Shown: piece by piece, positions 8,161-16,377 of the stretch
Layout of the letters: each line of letters begins with the position of its first letter
Position numbering within the stretch: position 1 is the stretch's first letter
Origin: an uncultured Clostridia bacterium
Lineage (GTDB): Bacteria; Bacillota; Clostridia; TANB77; CAG-508
Assembly: GCA_947596225.1 (NCBI GenBank)
Contig: CANQEX010000008.1
Location: 1 to 36,115 of the forward strand
Direction: 5' to 3'
DNA length: 36,115 nt
Program-made: the position numbers and the translations under genes
Notes under the pieces: generated by a model
The model's input: only the letters and a program-made list of their open reading frames with translations
Database searches by the model: none
What the model was told of the DNA's origin: nothing

Positions 8161-10047
8161 TTAAATTTTTTCTTTTAATGGCTTATATTCTTTTCCATCA
8201 CCAGTATAAAATCTACTAAATAATTCATAGTATTCCAATCTTAAAACTTGAATTCCAACAATAAGCCCTTCTAAAACAATTACTATAATATTTCCAATTA
8301 TTGAAACAATTATATTTCCTGTACCATTCATCATATTTGATAAAATGTATATTGCCATACATAAGCCTACATGGTTTATTGCAAAAGCAGAAATTCTTAC
8401 AAAAGATATTGTATTACTTGCAAAAGATAATAATATTTCAACTACTTCAAAAATCTTTTCAATAAATGAACTTTTTTCTTCCGAATTTTCTTTAAATAAA
8501 ACTTTTGCAAAAAAGTCTTTAAACATTATAGCTATTAATGGTACTACTATAAATATACTTAGAATACCCATTGAAACAAACATTTTTCCTTTTATTAAGA
8601 AGTATACACCACTTCCTAAAACAACAATATAAAAAATTAAACCAGCTAGTCCATTTGTTTCAAAAAATATTTTCTTTTTATCATTATTTTTTATTCCATT
8701 TCTTATATTTAAAAACATTGCAAGTATTATTAATATAACACCTATAGCAATTCCATAAATAAGCATTGTTTGTATATTTTCCATAGGTTTAATAAATATT
8801 GAAGGAATTATATCTTCTTTTCCAAAAACACTTCCATATAAAACTCCAAAAACCATTGAGGCAATTCCACCTACTTCAAAAACAGGTCCTAATGAAATTT
8901 TTTTTCTAGCCATTAATATTCCTATTAAAAATATAACTAACCCATGTCCAACATCCCCAAACATAAAACCAAATAACAAAAATGCAGTTATTGCTACAAA
9001 AGTTGTTGGATCTATTTCTGTATAATTTGGCAATCCATACATTTCTACTAAAGTTTCAAATGGTCTTACAAATTTATTATTTTTTAATTTTGTTGGTGGA
9101 ACACTTGCAACTTCATCATGATTTTTAACAACATATTTTATATCTTTTTCTTTAGATAACTTTGGTAATACTTTAGCTAATTCTTTAGCCGGAATCCAAC
9201 CAATTATATAAAATAAACCATTTTCATCATATGCCATAAACTTTTTTACATTATTTATTTTTATATATAAATTAATATCTTCATATAAACTTAATAATTC
9301 TTCTGTATCTCTATCTATTATTCTTGACAGCTCATTTTCTTTATTTTCAATATCAAACGATATTTCTTGAATTTTTTTCTCACAATCTTCCCAAATCTGT
9401 TTTGGATTACCACTAATTTCTTCTGGCAACCAAAATCTTTCAAATTTAAAAACATTTAAATAACTATCTGCTTTTGCGCTAATATCTTTATTTATAAAAC
9501 AGAATATCCATTTGTATTTATCATCTTCACCTATTTTAATTATAAGTGCATTTAAATCTTTAAAACTATTCTCTAATTTTCCAAAGTTTTCTTTTGAAAT
9601 TTTTCCATATCTAAATTTCATAAAATTTAAGTTATATAAATTATTTAAATCAATATCAAGATGTTTAATATATTGTAATAATTGAGATTTTTTCTTGTAA
9701 TCTTCTAAAAGTTTTTTTCTCTCATTTATATATTCTTCAAATTCTTCTAAATTTTCTCTTATTTCTATTAATTCATTTCCTATTAATTCTAATGATTTTT
9801 TTAAGTTTTCACTTTCTGCATTTGGATTATATTTAATTTTATATTTATCAAAAATTGTCTTACATTCTTTTAATAACTCTTTTGCAGTTGAGTCATATTT
9901 AAAATTAGTTAACTTCCAACCCTTTTCAAAAACCTTTACAGCATTTTCAGTTTGCATTCCACTATCTAATAAGTAATCTGAAATAAATTGATCTATATTT
10001 TCTTCCCTTCCAGTTATACTTAAAAGTTTCATTTTTTCAACTGCCAC
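8161..10047 (-). CDS. ntpI: V-type ATP synthase/ATPase subunit I (a-subunit)
   Basis: Membrane stator subunit of V0, 628 residues. About 320 residues of cytoplasmic, coiled-coil-rich domain bind the peripheral stalks. Then comes the typical entry into the membrane domain: VPPTKLKNNKFVRPFETLVEMYGLPNYTEIDPTTF, followed by LLFGFMFGDVGHGL. Seven or so hydrophobic helices follow, including SNTISFVRISAFAINHVGL, where Arg is the essential residue facing the rotor Glu, and EGLIVGIQVLRLEYYELFSRFYTGDGKEYKPL at the end. The start is GTG (10047), 9 nt after GGAGG. It lies between C and K. Confidence 0.97.
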   Translation of the reverse strand: MAVEKMKLLSITGREENIDQFISDYLLDSGMQTENAVKVFEKGWKLTNFKYDSTAKELLKECKTIFDKYKIKYNPNAESENLKKSLELIGNELIEIRENLEEFEEYINERKKLLEDYKKKSQLLQYIKHLDIDLNNLYNLNFMKFRYGKISKENFGKLENSFKDLNALIIKIGEDDKYKWIFCFINKDISAKADSYLNVFKFERFWLPEEISGNPKQIWEDCEKKIQEISFDIENKENELSRIIDRDTEELLSLYEDINLYIKINNVKKFMAYDENGLFYIIGWIPAKELAKVLPKLSKEKDIKYVVKNHDEVASVPPTKLKNNKFVRPFETLVEMYGLPNYTEIDPTTFVAITAFLLFGFMFGDVGHGLVIFLIGILMARKKISLGPVFEVGGIASMVFGVLYGSVFGKEDIIPSIFIKPMENIQTMLIYGIAIGVILIILAMFLNIRNGIKNNDKKKIFFETNGLAGLIFYIVVLGSGVYFLIKGKMFVSMGILSIFIVVPLIAIMFKDFFAKVLFKENSEEKSSFIEKIFEVVEILLSFASNTISFVRISAFAINHVGLCMAIYILSNMMNGTGNIIVSIIGNIIVIVLEGLIVGIQVLRLEYYELFSRFYTGDGKEYKPLKEKI

Positions 10048-10060
10048 TTTCTTTCGCCTC

Positions 10061-11065
10061 CTATATAATTAACCTCTTCTGTATTTCTTGTTTATCTACT
10101 TTATATCTTATTCCTTCTATAATATTTATAATATTTTTTATTTCTATATCTATTAAATTAATATTGCAAAAAACTGTACAAATATTAAAAAGTTTTGTTC
10201 TAAATAGTTTCATATATAAATCATATAAAAATTTATCTCTATCATGTTCAAGTGTTTCTTTACTTTTAAAAACTTTTCTATAAATAGTTTCATCTAATAT
10301 ATTTTTCATTTCTTCAAAATCACTTGAGTTTATTAATTTTTGCAACTTATCTTTGTTCAGCTTATAATTTATTGGTATAATAATTTGATTTATTTCTTCA
10401 CTAGAATAATAAAAATATTGTTTTGCTCTATAAATCCAAGTGATATTTAATAAATCTATTTCTGTTCCAATCATATTCTGAAATTCTTTATTAACATTTT
10501 TAGATAATTTATAAATATTTTCAAAATAAAACTTGTCTAATTTTACTTCTATTTCGTCTAATGGAACACTGTCAATTATATCTTCATATTCTTTAAAGAT
10601 TTTATAATATTCTTCACTTTTTATTAGTTCTAAAAATTCTTTTTCTTCATTTGTATGATTTATTCCATCAATAGATTTAAATATTTTATTAGTCCAATTA
10701 TCTATATTCTTTAAATTGTTTTGTACATCTTCATTTGTAGTAAGATTTCTAAAAACATTTTTTACACAATTTATTTCATACTTAGCAATAAATTCCATAA
10801 GAATTCTTTTTTCATTCTTATTCAAATACTTTAATAATTTTAAAATATCAATAATAAATAAATTGTTTAATTCTTGTTCTAACTCTTTTCTATGAAGATT
10901 TTCATTTATATTTTCTAAACTTGGAAATTTACTTTTTAAAATAAAAATAGCATCTTTTAAATTTGTTTGTCTTAATAATTCTTCAAGCTCATTTTTGCTA
11001 AAATTATTTGCATACATTCCTTTCATTTTAGCATTAATAGCAGGATATTTTAGTATATTTACCAT
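10061..11065 (-). CDS. ntpC: V-type ATP synthase/ATPase subunit C
   Basis: A 334-residue, entirely helical protein of the V-type C (archaeal C / d-like) family, the funnel that connects the central shaft to the rotor ring. The N-terminus NILKYPAINAKMKGMYANNF is typical (family AINARVRAMKARLL). Three repeat-like helical units follow, with LLNITWIYRAKQYFYYSSEEI, a characteristic family segment, near residue 205. Expected partners are subunits D, F and K. It starts with ATG after GGAGG and ends with TAG. In many bacteria C lies after E; here it precedes I. Confidence 0.92.
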   Translation of the reverse strand: MVNILKYPAINAKMKGMYANNFSKNELEELLRQTNLKDAIFILKSKFPSLENINENLHRKELEQELNNLFIIDILKLLKYLNKNEKRILMEFIAKYEINCVKNVFRNLTTNEDVQNNLKNIDNWTNKIFKSIDGINHTNEEKEFLELIKSEEYYKIFKEYEDIIDSVPLDEIEVKLDKFYFENIYKLSKNVNKEFQNMIGTEIDLLNITWIYRAKQYFYYSSEEINQIIIPINYKLNKDKLQKLINSSDFEEMKNILDETIYRKVFKSKETLEHDRDKFLYDLYMKLFRTKLFNICTVFCNINLIDIEIKNIINIIEGIRYKVDKQEIQKRLII

Positions 11066-11074
11066 TTTCTCCTC

Positions 11075-11386
11075 CTACTGATTTTTTATTTTATCTATTA
11101 TTTTATTAATAATATCTGCTTCTAACTCAGAATATTTTTTTCCTATATTATCAATTTCTTGTTTTGTATTTTCCTCTTCTTCAATCTTTTTTTGCTCAAG
11201 CATATTATTATATTTTTCTTTTTGCTTATTTATTTCATCTTTATATTGTAAGTCTAATACTGCTTTTTTAGTATTAAATTCAGAATCTATAAATTCTTCA
11301 AAATTATCTTTTTTCTCTTTTTCTTCTTTTATAATTGACTTAGCATTATTATCTATTTCAATTATTTTATTAATTATTTCTTCCAT
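11075..11386 (-). CDS. Small coiled-coil V-type ATPase stalk subunit (G/H-type)
   Basis: A 103-residue, highly charged, almost continuously helical protein (KSIIKEEKEKKDNFEEFIDSEF...KIEEEENTKQEIDNIGKKYSELEADIINKIIDKIK). Its position at the head of the ATPase gene block, its size and its coiled coil match the G/H-type partner of subunit E (NtpF in Enterococcus). It would form the right-handed coiled-coil peripheral stalk with E. Sequence alone does not prove this, because coiled coils are not diagnostic. SD GGAGG is 7 nt before the ATG and overlaps the end of the upstream glycosyltransferase gene. Confidence 0.8.
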   Translation of the reverse strand: MEEIINKIIEIDNNAKSIIKEEKEKKDNFEEFIDSEFNTKKAVLDLQYKDEINKQKEKYNNMLEQKKIEEEENTKQEIDNIGKKYSELEADIINKIIDKIKNQ

Positions 11387-11399
11387 TGCTGTCCTCCAT

Positions 11400-12101
11400 T
11401 TATTGATTATTAATTATTTTGTCAGCCTCTTCTTGAGATAAATACTTATACTTTACCATTTTTTTCAATACTTGCATTTGTCTTTGTTTTGCAAGTTCTG
11501 GGTTTTTAGTAGGTGAATATACTGATGGTGCATTGGGAATTCCAGCTAACAATGTACACTCATATAAATCCATATCTCCAACTTCTTTATCAAAATATCC
11601 CTTTGTAGCATCATATATACAATAATACCCATCTCCAAAATACATGGTATTTGTATATAATTCAAAAATTTCTTCTTTAGTACATTCTTTTTCATATTCA
11701 AATGCCATAAATATTTCTGCTATCTTTCTAGTTATTTCTTTTTTTTGCGTAAAATATGTATTTTTTGCAAGTTGTTGAGTTATAGTACTTCCTCCTTCTA
11801 CTAAACTCATAGTTTGAATATCTTTAAAAATAGCTCTTGTAATGGAAATTACATCAATTCCATTATGTTCAAAAAATCTTCTATCTTCTACGGCTACAAC
11901 TGCATTAATATAATTTTGTGGTAGTTTATTATACTCTGTATAATTTTCTTTATCATTTTTTATTTGTTCTATTTTTTCTTTTATACTAGTTTCTGTTATT
12001 GCTTCTTTATATAAAGAATAACCTTTATATGTAAAAATTCCACCAATAACAAGTATAATTAAAGCAATAACTATAAGTACTTTTATTATAAATTTTTTCA
12101 T
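11400..12101 (-). CDS. Monofunctional peptidoglycan glycosyltransferase (GT51)
   Basis: Membrane-anchored glycosyltransferase that polymerises lipid II into glycan strands. Residues 5-30 are one transmembrane helix. The catalytic GT51 domain shows all the usual motifs: AVVAVEDRRFFEHNGID (catalytic Glu), EGGSTITQQLAKNTYF, RKIAEIFMAFEYEKECTKEEIFELYTNTMYFGDGYY and LAGIPNAPSVYSPTKNPELAKQRQ. No transpeptidase domain follows (233 residues), so it is the monofunctional MtgA-like type. It is the first gene of the transcription unit with the V-ATPase genes: only 13 nt separate it from the stalk subunit and there is no terminator between. SD AAGGA precedes the ATG. Confidence 0.93.
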   Translation of the reverse strand: MKKFIIKVLIVIALIILVIGGIFTYKGYSLYKEAITETSIKEKIEQIKNDKENYTEYNKLPQNYINAVVAVEDRRFFEHNGIDVISITRAIFKDIQTMSLVEGGSTITQQLAKNTYFTQKKEITRKIAEIFMAFEYEKECTKEEIFELYTNTMYFGDGYYCIYDATKGYFDKEVGDMDLYECTLLAGIPNAPSVYSPTKNPELAKQRQMQVLKKMVKYKYLSQEEADKIINNQ

Positions 12102-12130
12102 ATTTTTTCCTTTTTTTTTTTACTAATATT

Positions 12131-12158
12131 ATTCTATCACTAATGTTTTTTTTTTCAA
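12131..12158 (-). promoter_or_regulatory. Promoter of the glycosyltransferase/V-ATPase operon
   Basis: On the minus strand: TTGAAA (12158-12153), a 16-nt spacer ending in TGA, then TAGAAT (12136-12131), an extended -10. It is the only good promoter I see for the ten-gene unit. Confidence 0.55.
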
Positions 12159-12193
12159 TAAAATTAATAATTTTTTTATATTATAAATTTTTA

Positions 12194-12225
12194 CATAAAA
12201 AAGGAGCTTTTTTAAAAGCCCCTTT
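12194..12225 (-). terminator. Terminator of the acyl-CoA synthetase gene
   Basis: The minus-strand RNA reads AAAGGGGCTTTT-AAAA-AAGCTCCTTT followed by TTTT. One G-U pair exists only on this strand, which supports termination of the minus-strand gene rather than anything on the plus strand. Confidence 0.75.
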
Positions 12226-12234
12226 GAAAATATT

Positions 12235-13947
12235 TTACGCATACTGCATTTTTTTCATTTCTTCATGTCTCTTTATTTTTGCTGTTGTTGTTTTTATAAA
12301 TTCATCTTTAGTTGCAATCAGATTTTTAATATACTTATAAGTAGGTAATGTTTTATTTATTTCTTTAATCTTTTCCCAAATTATATTTGTAATTACTTTT
12401 TCATCAGCATCCGGATAATTTTCTTTAAAATATTCTTCGTTATATTGAACTTTAACTGATACAACTAAATCATCCTCTTTTGGCATACCAAATACCATTG
12501 ATTCTTTTACAAGTGGTAATCTATTAACTAACATCTCTAATTCTTCTGGATAAATATTTTTTCCATTTTTTAATACTATTACATTTTTCTTTCTACCTGT
12601 AATAAATATATAACCTTCTCTATCTATATAAGCTAAATCTCCTGTTAAAAGCCAACCATCTTCTGTAAACACTTCTTTAGTAGCTTCCTCGTCTTCATAA
12701 TATCCAAGCATCATATTTGGTCCTTTAAAAGCCAATTCTCCAATTCCAAATTCATTTTTATCTATTATTTTAACTTCTATATCCTTTAATGGAAATCCTA
12801 TTGAACCTTTTTTTCCATATTTTGGATTTTCTGCAGCAACAACTGGTGCTCCTTCTGTTAAACCATATCCTTGTATTATTTTTATTCCTAATTCATTAAA
12901 ATCGCTCCATACATTTTTATCAATTCCAGCAGCTCCACTTATTATAACTCTTAATTTTCCTCCTAATTGATCTATTATTGATTTAAAAACTTTTCTTTTT
13001 AAGAATGGTACTACATTTGTAAGCTTTTTAGCTATATTTACCATTTTAGTTTTTCCTTGCTTTTCAATTTCTTTAACTATTTTTTTATACATTGATTCTA
13101 TTAATGCTGGAACACCTATAAATACAGATACTCCATATTCTTTTAAATTTTGTGCTATATATCTTAAACCATCTGGAAATGCAGACGCTGTACCATTACT
13201 TAAAACAAATAAAATTCCTGTAGAACCAAATGTATGATGAAATGGTAAAAATGCTAAATTAACATCTGTAGGTCTAATATCTTCTACCCTACGCATTGCA
13301 CATATATTTGAAGCTATATTTTTTTGTGAAAGCATTACAATTTTTGAAGTAGAACTAGTTCCTGAAGTAAAACATAAAATACTCATTTTTTCAGAATCTA
13401 TTTTTGCATTATCAAATTCTAAATTTCCACTTTCACGTATTTGTTTTCCTTTTTCTTTAATTTTATAAAAAGAATCATAACTACTGTTTTCATCCATACA
13501 TATATATTTACTTATTTTTACTTTTCCATTTTCTTTTATATTAGATATTGTATCAGCAATTGCATTATCAAATATAATTACATCTGGCTTACTTCTAATA
13601 ATACTATTTTCTATTTCTATTTCTGTTAAGCCTTTATCAAGTGGAACTGCAATCATATTTCCTAACAATGTAGCTATATAACTTACAACCCATTCATATC
13701 TATTTTTAGAAATAATTGCTATTCTTTTATTCTGCAAACCTAAATCATAAAGTCCAGCTCCAAAATTATTAACATCATCAAAAAGTTGTTTAAAACTTAT
13801 ATTTGTATAATTTATTTCATTATTAATTTTATTTTTTATTATAAAAGCTGTATTATCAGAATATTTTTTTACTGTATCATACATAATTTCTTTTATATTG
13901 TTAAAATCTGGATAATCAAATAAGTAGTCTTTACTTTTATTTTTCAT
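12235..13947 (-). CDS. AMP-binding acyl-CoA synthetase (long-chain fatty acid-CoA ligase type)
   Basis: A member of the ANL adenylate-forming superfamily, 570 residues. It activates a carboxylic acid, probably a fatty acid, to an acyl-AMP and then the CoA thioester. Motifs: the P-loop FTSGTSSTSK (193-202), a variant of TSGTTGxPK with the Lys kept; LPFHHTFGS; GYGLTEGAPVV; TGDLAYIDREGYIFITGRKKNVIVLKNGKNIYPEELE; and the C-terminal catalytic Lys in TTTAKIKRHE. There is no signal peptide or phosphopantetheine site. SD AGAGG precedes the ATG by 8 nt. The gene is monocistronic, with a strong promoter and a terminator. The exact acyl substrate cannot be read from the sequence. Confidence 0.93.
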   Translation of the reverse strand: MKNKSKDYLFDYPDFNNIKEIMYDTVKKYSDNTAFIIKNKINNEINYTNISFKQLFDDVNNFGAGLYDLGLQNKRIAIISKNRYEWVVSYIATLLGNMIAVPLDKGLTEIEIENSIIRSKPDVIIFDNAIADTISNIKENGKVKISKYICMDENSSYDSFYKIKEKGKQIRESGNLEFDNAKIDSEKMSILCFTSGTSSTSKIVMLSQKNIASNICAMRRVEDIRPTDVNLAFLPFHHTFGSTGILFVLSNGTASAFPDGLRYIAQNLKEYGVSVFIGVPALIESMYKKIVKEIEKQGKTKMVNIAKKLTNVVPFLKRKVFKSIIDQLGGKLRVIISGAAGIDKNVWSDFNELGIKIIQGYGLTEGAPVVAAENPKYGKKGSIGFPLKDIEVKIIDKNEFGIGELAFKGPNMMLGYYEDEEATKEVFTEDGWLLTGDLAYIDREGYIFITGRKKNVIVLKNGKNIYPEELEMLVNRLPLVKESMVFGMPKEDDLVVSVKVQYNEEYFKENYPDADEKVITNIIWEKIKEINKTLPTYKYIKNLIATKDEFIKTTTAKIKRHEEMKKMQYA

Positions 13948-13979
13948 TTTTATTACCTCTTTATCTAATATTTAAAACT

Positions 13980-14008
13980 ATTATATATTATATTTGAATT
14001 TAAGTCAA
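13980..14008 (-). promoter_or_regulatory. Promoter of the acyl-CoA synthetase gene
   Basis: Near-consensus on the minus strand: TTGACT (14008-14003), 17 nt, TATAAT (13985-13980). Just upstream is an imperfect inverted repeat, TTGCCA-ATTTA-TGGTAA, that could be an operator. Confidence 0.75.
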
Positions 14009-14063
14009 TTATTTTTGAATATTACCATAAATTGGCAATTACTCTACATAGAATTTTTTATTA

Positions 14064-14104
14064 ATAAAAAAACTTATTTAATATATAACATATTAAATAA
14101 GTTT
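14064..14104 (-). terminator. Terminator of the DUF1836 gene
   Basis: A perfect 15-bp AT-rich stem AAACTTATTTAATAT/ATATTAAATAAGTTT with a 5-nt loop, followed on the minus strand by a T-run (TTTTTTTATT). Confidence 0.8.
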
Positions 14105-14108
14105 CAAT

Positions 14109-14648
14109 CTATTTTTTTACTTTTTTATTTAAGTCAGCAATTTGCGATGCAATATATTTACTACCATTCGAACCAATTGCCATAAATAAAGCTGTATCAC
14201 TAAATAATTCATCATCATTTGAATTTCTTAAGCTATATTTTTTTCCAATTGCAATAATAGTATTATATACTGAATCATATAAATCACTAAAAAAGTTTAA
14301 TGTTTCTTCTATAGAAGTTCTTTTTACTCTAATTTCAATTAAATCCTTAATATCTGAAATTGGTAATGCTTGTTTTAAACTGCAAATTATTATTAAATAT
14401 GCTATATGCTCTCTAGAATATTTTTTCTTTACTGGTGCTGGCATAATTCCTAATTTAACATAATTATTAATCATTGAATTTGTTATAATTTTTGTATCTT
14501 CATCAGTTTTATGAAAATATAAATATTTTTCCATTAAAGCAATAACTTGATCCATATATAAATCTATTTCAGGTAGTTCTTCCCAATATGGTAATTTATG
14601 TTTTACTATTTTAAAATAATCCTCAAATTTTGGTTCTTTTTTTTCCAC
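14109..14648 (-). CDS. DUF1836 domain protein (putative MerR-like regulator)
   Basis: A 179-residue cytoplasmic protein. The segment YLYFHKTDEDTKIITNSMINNYVKLGIMPAPVKKKYSREHIAYLIIICSLKQALPISDIKDLI is the DUF1836 signature: a winged-helix region that resembles MerR proteins (the NYVKLGIMP...KYSREHIAYL pattern). A helical C-terminal part follows. The family is thought to bind DNA; targets are unknown. It starts with GTG (14648), 8 nt after GAAGG, and ends with TAG. It has its own promoter although it lies on the same strand 70 nt after the sigma-factor gene, so the two may share a regulatory role (inference). Confidence 0.85.
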   Translation of the reverse strand: MEKKEPKFEDYFKIVKHKLPYWEELPEIDLYMDQVIALMEKYLYFHKTDEDTKIITNSMINNYVKLGIMPAPVKKKYSREHIAYLIIICSLKQALPISDIKDLIEIRVKRTSIEETLNFFSDLYDSVYNTIIAIGKKYSLRNSNDDELFSDTALFMAIGSNGSKYIASQIADLNKKVKK

Positions 14649-14679
14649 AATATAACCTTCTTTACTTTTAATATGTTAT

Positions 14680-14708
14680 ATAATACCATATTTTATATTA
14701 TATTTCAA
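14680..14708 (-). promoter_or_regulatory. Promoter of the DUF1836 gene
   Basis: On the minus strand: TTGAAA (14708-14703), 17 nt, TATTAT (14685-14680). It lies in the 70-nt gap after the sigma-factor gene. Confidence 0.6.
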
Positions 14709-14718
14709 GTTAAGGATT

Positions 14719-15204
14719 TTAAATATCTTCTTCATTTATGTGTTTTTTTAATTCATCTCTTGCTCTTTTAAGTCTTGTTCTTACATTTGCTTCACTGATA
14801 TGAAGAGTTTTAGCAATTTCAGAAGTTTTTAAATGATTTATATAATATAATTCAATTACTACTTTATATTTATCTTTTAGAGTTCGTGTTACATAATATA
14901 AGTTATCGCCTTCTTCCTCATAAACTATTAAATTCAAATCCTCATTTAATGGAATATTTTTTATTTTTCTTGAAGATTTAAGTTCATTACAACAAATATT
15001 AATAGTTACTCTAATTATTCAGCTTTTTTCATGAACTTCATCTTGAAAAACTTTTCCTAATTTTAATTCATTTATATATTTAATAAAAACATCTTGAACA
15101 ATATCTTCTGCATCATATTTATTTCTTAAATATCTCAATGCAATTTTATATATCATATTTCCATATTTACTAATAACATAATTCGAATTCAATTTATCTT
15201 CCAT
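14719..15204 (-). CDS. ECF-type RNA polymerase sigma factor interrupted by an in-frame TGA at a conserved Trp
   Basis: The track shows two ORFs (15019-15204 and 14719-14937), but they are one gene in one frame. The first ends ...VFQDEVHEKS, then TGA (15021-15019), then IIRVTINICCNELKSSRKIKNIPLNED continues in the same frame into the second. HEK(S/A)W(L/I)IRVTIN is the normal ECF sequence, so TGA replaces a conserved Trp. Read through, the protein has 161 residues, the usual ECF length: region 2 (YKIALRYLRNKYDAEDIVQDVFIKYI) and region 4 with its helix-turn-helix (KTSEIAKTLHISEANVRTRLKRARDELKKH). The TTG start given for the second half is an artefact. The gene may be a fresh nonsense mutant, a readthrough gene or a sign of TGA decoding as Trp. 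Its true stop is TAA. No anti-sigma gene is adjacent. Confidence 0.85.
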
Positions 15205-15272
15205 ATTTTTCTACAACTTATAATAAGTATTGCTCCTTCTTTATATTTTATTTATCTATTGACCTTATTATA
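15205..15272 (-). promoter_or_regulatory. Leader of the sigma-factor gene: -10 box, distant SD and small hairpin
   Basis: On the minus strand: TATAAT (15272-15267), SD GAAGGAG (15239-15233), then CAATACTTATTATAAGTTG (15232-15214), which can form a weak hairpin with a 5-bp ACTTA/TAAGT core and TTA loop, then 9 nt and the ATG at 15204. SD to ATG is 28 nt linearly but 9 nt if the hairpin is skipped. No good -35 is visible. Confidence 0.4.
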
Positions 15273-15340
15273 TTATTACAAAAAAAATTAAATAAATTTT
15301 GTATTCAAATTAACACAAATATAATACATTTTTTGACAAA

Positions 15341-15394
15341 AAACTACAAATAGCTCAAATTTAAATCATATTAAAATCTAAATTTGAGCTATTT
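15341..15394 (-). terminator. Terminator of the trkH-trkA-exporter operon
   Basis: A 16-bp stem AAATAGCTCAAATTTA/TAAATTTGAGCTATTT with a 15-nt loop. On the minus strand it is followed by GTAGTTTTTTG. It ends about 10 nt from the exporter stop codon. Confidence 0.75.
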
Positions 15395-15403
15395 CCCGCT
15401 ATA

Positions 15404-15925
15404 TTAGTGAATTATATTTGCTAAAAAGCCAAATGATACAAGCATCATAATAATACTTGCTAAAAATATTCCAACAAGAACTGCTAAAAATGTTTTCTTT
15501 CTATCCATCTCTAAAACAGATGCAATTAAACTTCCTGTCCATGCACCTGTACCTGGTAATGGAATACCTACAAATAATACTACTCCTAAATATCCGAATT
15601 TTTCAATTTGACCTTTATGTTTTTCTACTTTTTCATCTAACCATTTAGCTATTTTATTAAAAAAAGTTATTTTACTTTTTCTCATTAAATTTAGTATTTT
15701 AGTAATTAACAATAAAATAAATGGTACTGGCAAAACATTTCCTATAATACTTATTATATAACTTGAAACTGGATTTAAACCAATTAAAGCTGCTGCAATT
15801 AACCCTCCTCTTAATTCAAGTATTGGCATTAAAGATATAACAAAAACTAATATTTCTTTTCCATAAGCAATAGAAGTTATACCACCAAAAGCTCCAACAA
15901 TTAATCCTACTAACTTTTCACTCAT
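15404..15925 (-). CDS. Small multidrug export protein family (COG2426) membrane protein
   Basis: A 173-residue membrane protein with the features of the Sm_multidrug_ex family: the LMPILELRGGLIAAALIGLNP motif near residue 32-52, then paired helices, a Lys-rich cytoplasmic loop (KWLDEKVEKHKGQIEKFG) and the motif VGIPLPGTGAWTGSLIAS. About four to five hydrophobic segments are visible. The family name comes from a historical drug-export assignment and the real substrate is unknown; its PLPGTGAW motif recalls DedA-like transporters. It is the last gene of the unit with trkH and trkA, 20 nt downstream of trkA. SD GGGAG is 12 nt before the ATG, which is long. Confidence 0.85.
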   Translation of the reverse strand: MSEKLVGLIVGAFGGITSIAYGKEILVFVISLMPILELRGGLIAAALIGLNPVSSYIISIIGNVLPVPFILLLITKILNLMRKSKITFFNKIAKWLDEKVEKHKGQIEKFGYLGVVLFVGIPLPGTGAWTGSLIASVLEMDRKKTFLAVLVGIFLASIIMMLVSFGFLANIIH

Positions 15926-15945
15926 CTTAGTTAAATACTCCCTTC

Positions 15946-16359
15946 TTATATATCTAATTTTAATATTTTCTCAGCTGTAATCTCTCCTACATATTCTTCA
16001 GGGAATACAACCTCATCTATATTTAATTTTTGTAAAATATCTTTATGCAATTTATTACCAGCTTTTGCTATTATATATTTTACACCAGATTCTTGTAATA
16101 TCATACATGATAATATACTTGCTGAAATATTTTCTCCAAAACAAACTACTCCTACATCAAAATCTTTTATAGGTAAATGTTTCCAAGATTCTTCAGAAGT
16201 TACATCTATACAAACAGCTTTTGTTACATATTGATCTACTTTTTCTACAACATGAATATCACTATCAACTGCTAATACTTCTACTCCTTCATTAGATAAT
16301 TTTTTGGCAATACTCATTCCATATTTTCCAAGTCCAACTATTACACATTGTTTTTTCAT
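15946..16359 (-). CDS. TrkA/KtrA-type K+ channel regulator, RCK_N domain only
   Basis: A cytosolic regulatory subunit expected to bind TrkH/KtrB as a ring and gate it by nucleotide. The Rossmann nucleotide loop is VIVGLGKYGMSIAKKL, with the acidic ribose-binding residue at AVDSD; IISKAGN-like FGENISASIL and KYIIAKAGNKLHKDIL follow. The protein stops at 137 residues, just after the EEYVGEITAEKIL crossover helix, so the RCK_C ligand domain (about 80 residues, which binds c-di-AMP in KtrA/KtrC) is absent. No remnant of it appears in any frame before the next gene, whose SD follows at once. SD AGGAG. It lies 18 nt downstream of trkH. Confidence 0.92.
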   Translation of the reverse strand: MKKQCVIVGLGKYGMSIAKKLSNEGVEVLAVDSDIHVVEKVDQYVTKAVCIDVTSEESWKHLPIKDFDVGVVCFGENISASILSCMILQESGVKYIIAKAGNKLHKDILQKLNIDEVVFPEEYVGEITAEKILKLDI

Positions 16360-16377
16360 TATTCTATTCTCCTATTC

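Noticed and set aside
14719-14937. Second half of the sigma factor as an independent gene starting at TTG 14937
   Set aside because: It has no properly spaced SD, starts in the middle of the inter-domain linker, and is in the same frame as the first half, separated only by the TGA.
15019-15021. TGA as a selenocysteine codon
   Set aside because: The family residue at this position is Trp, not Cys, and there is no redox context; no SECIS-like hairpin was recognised just after it.
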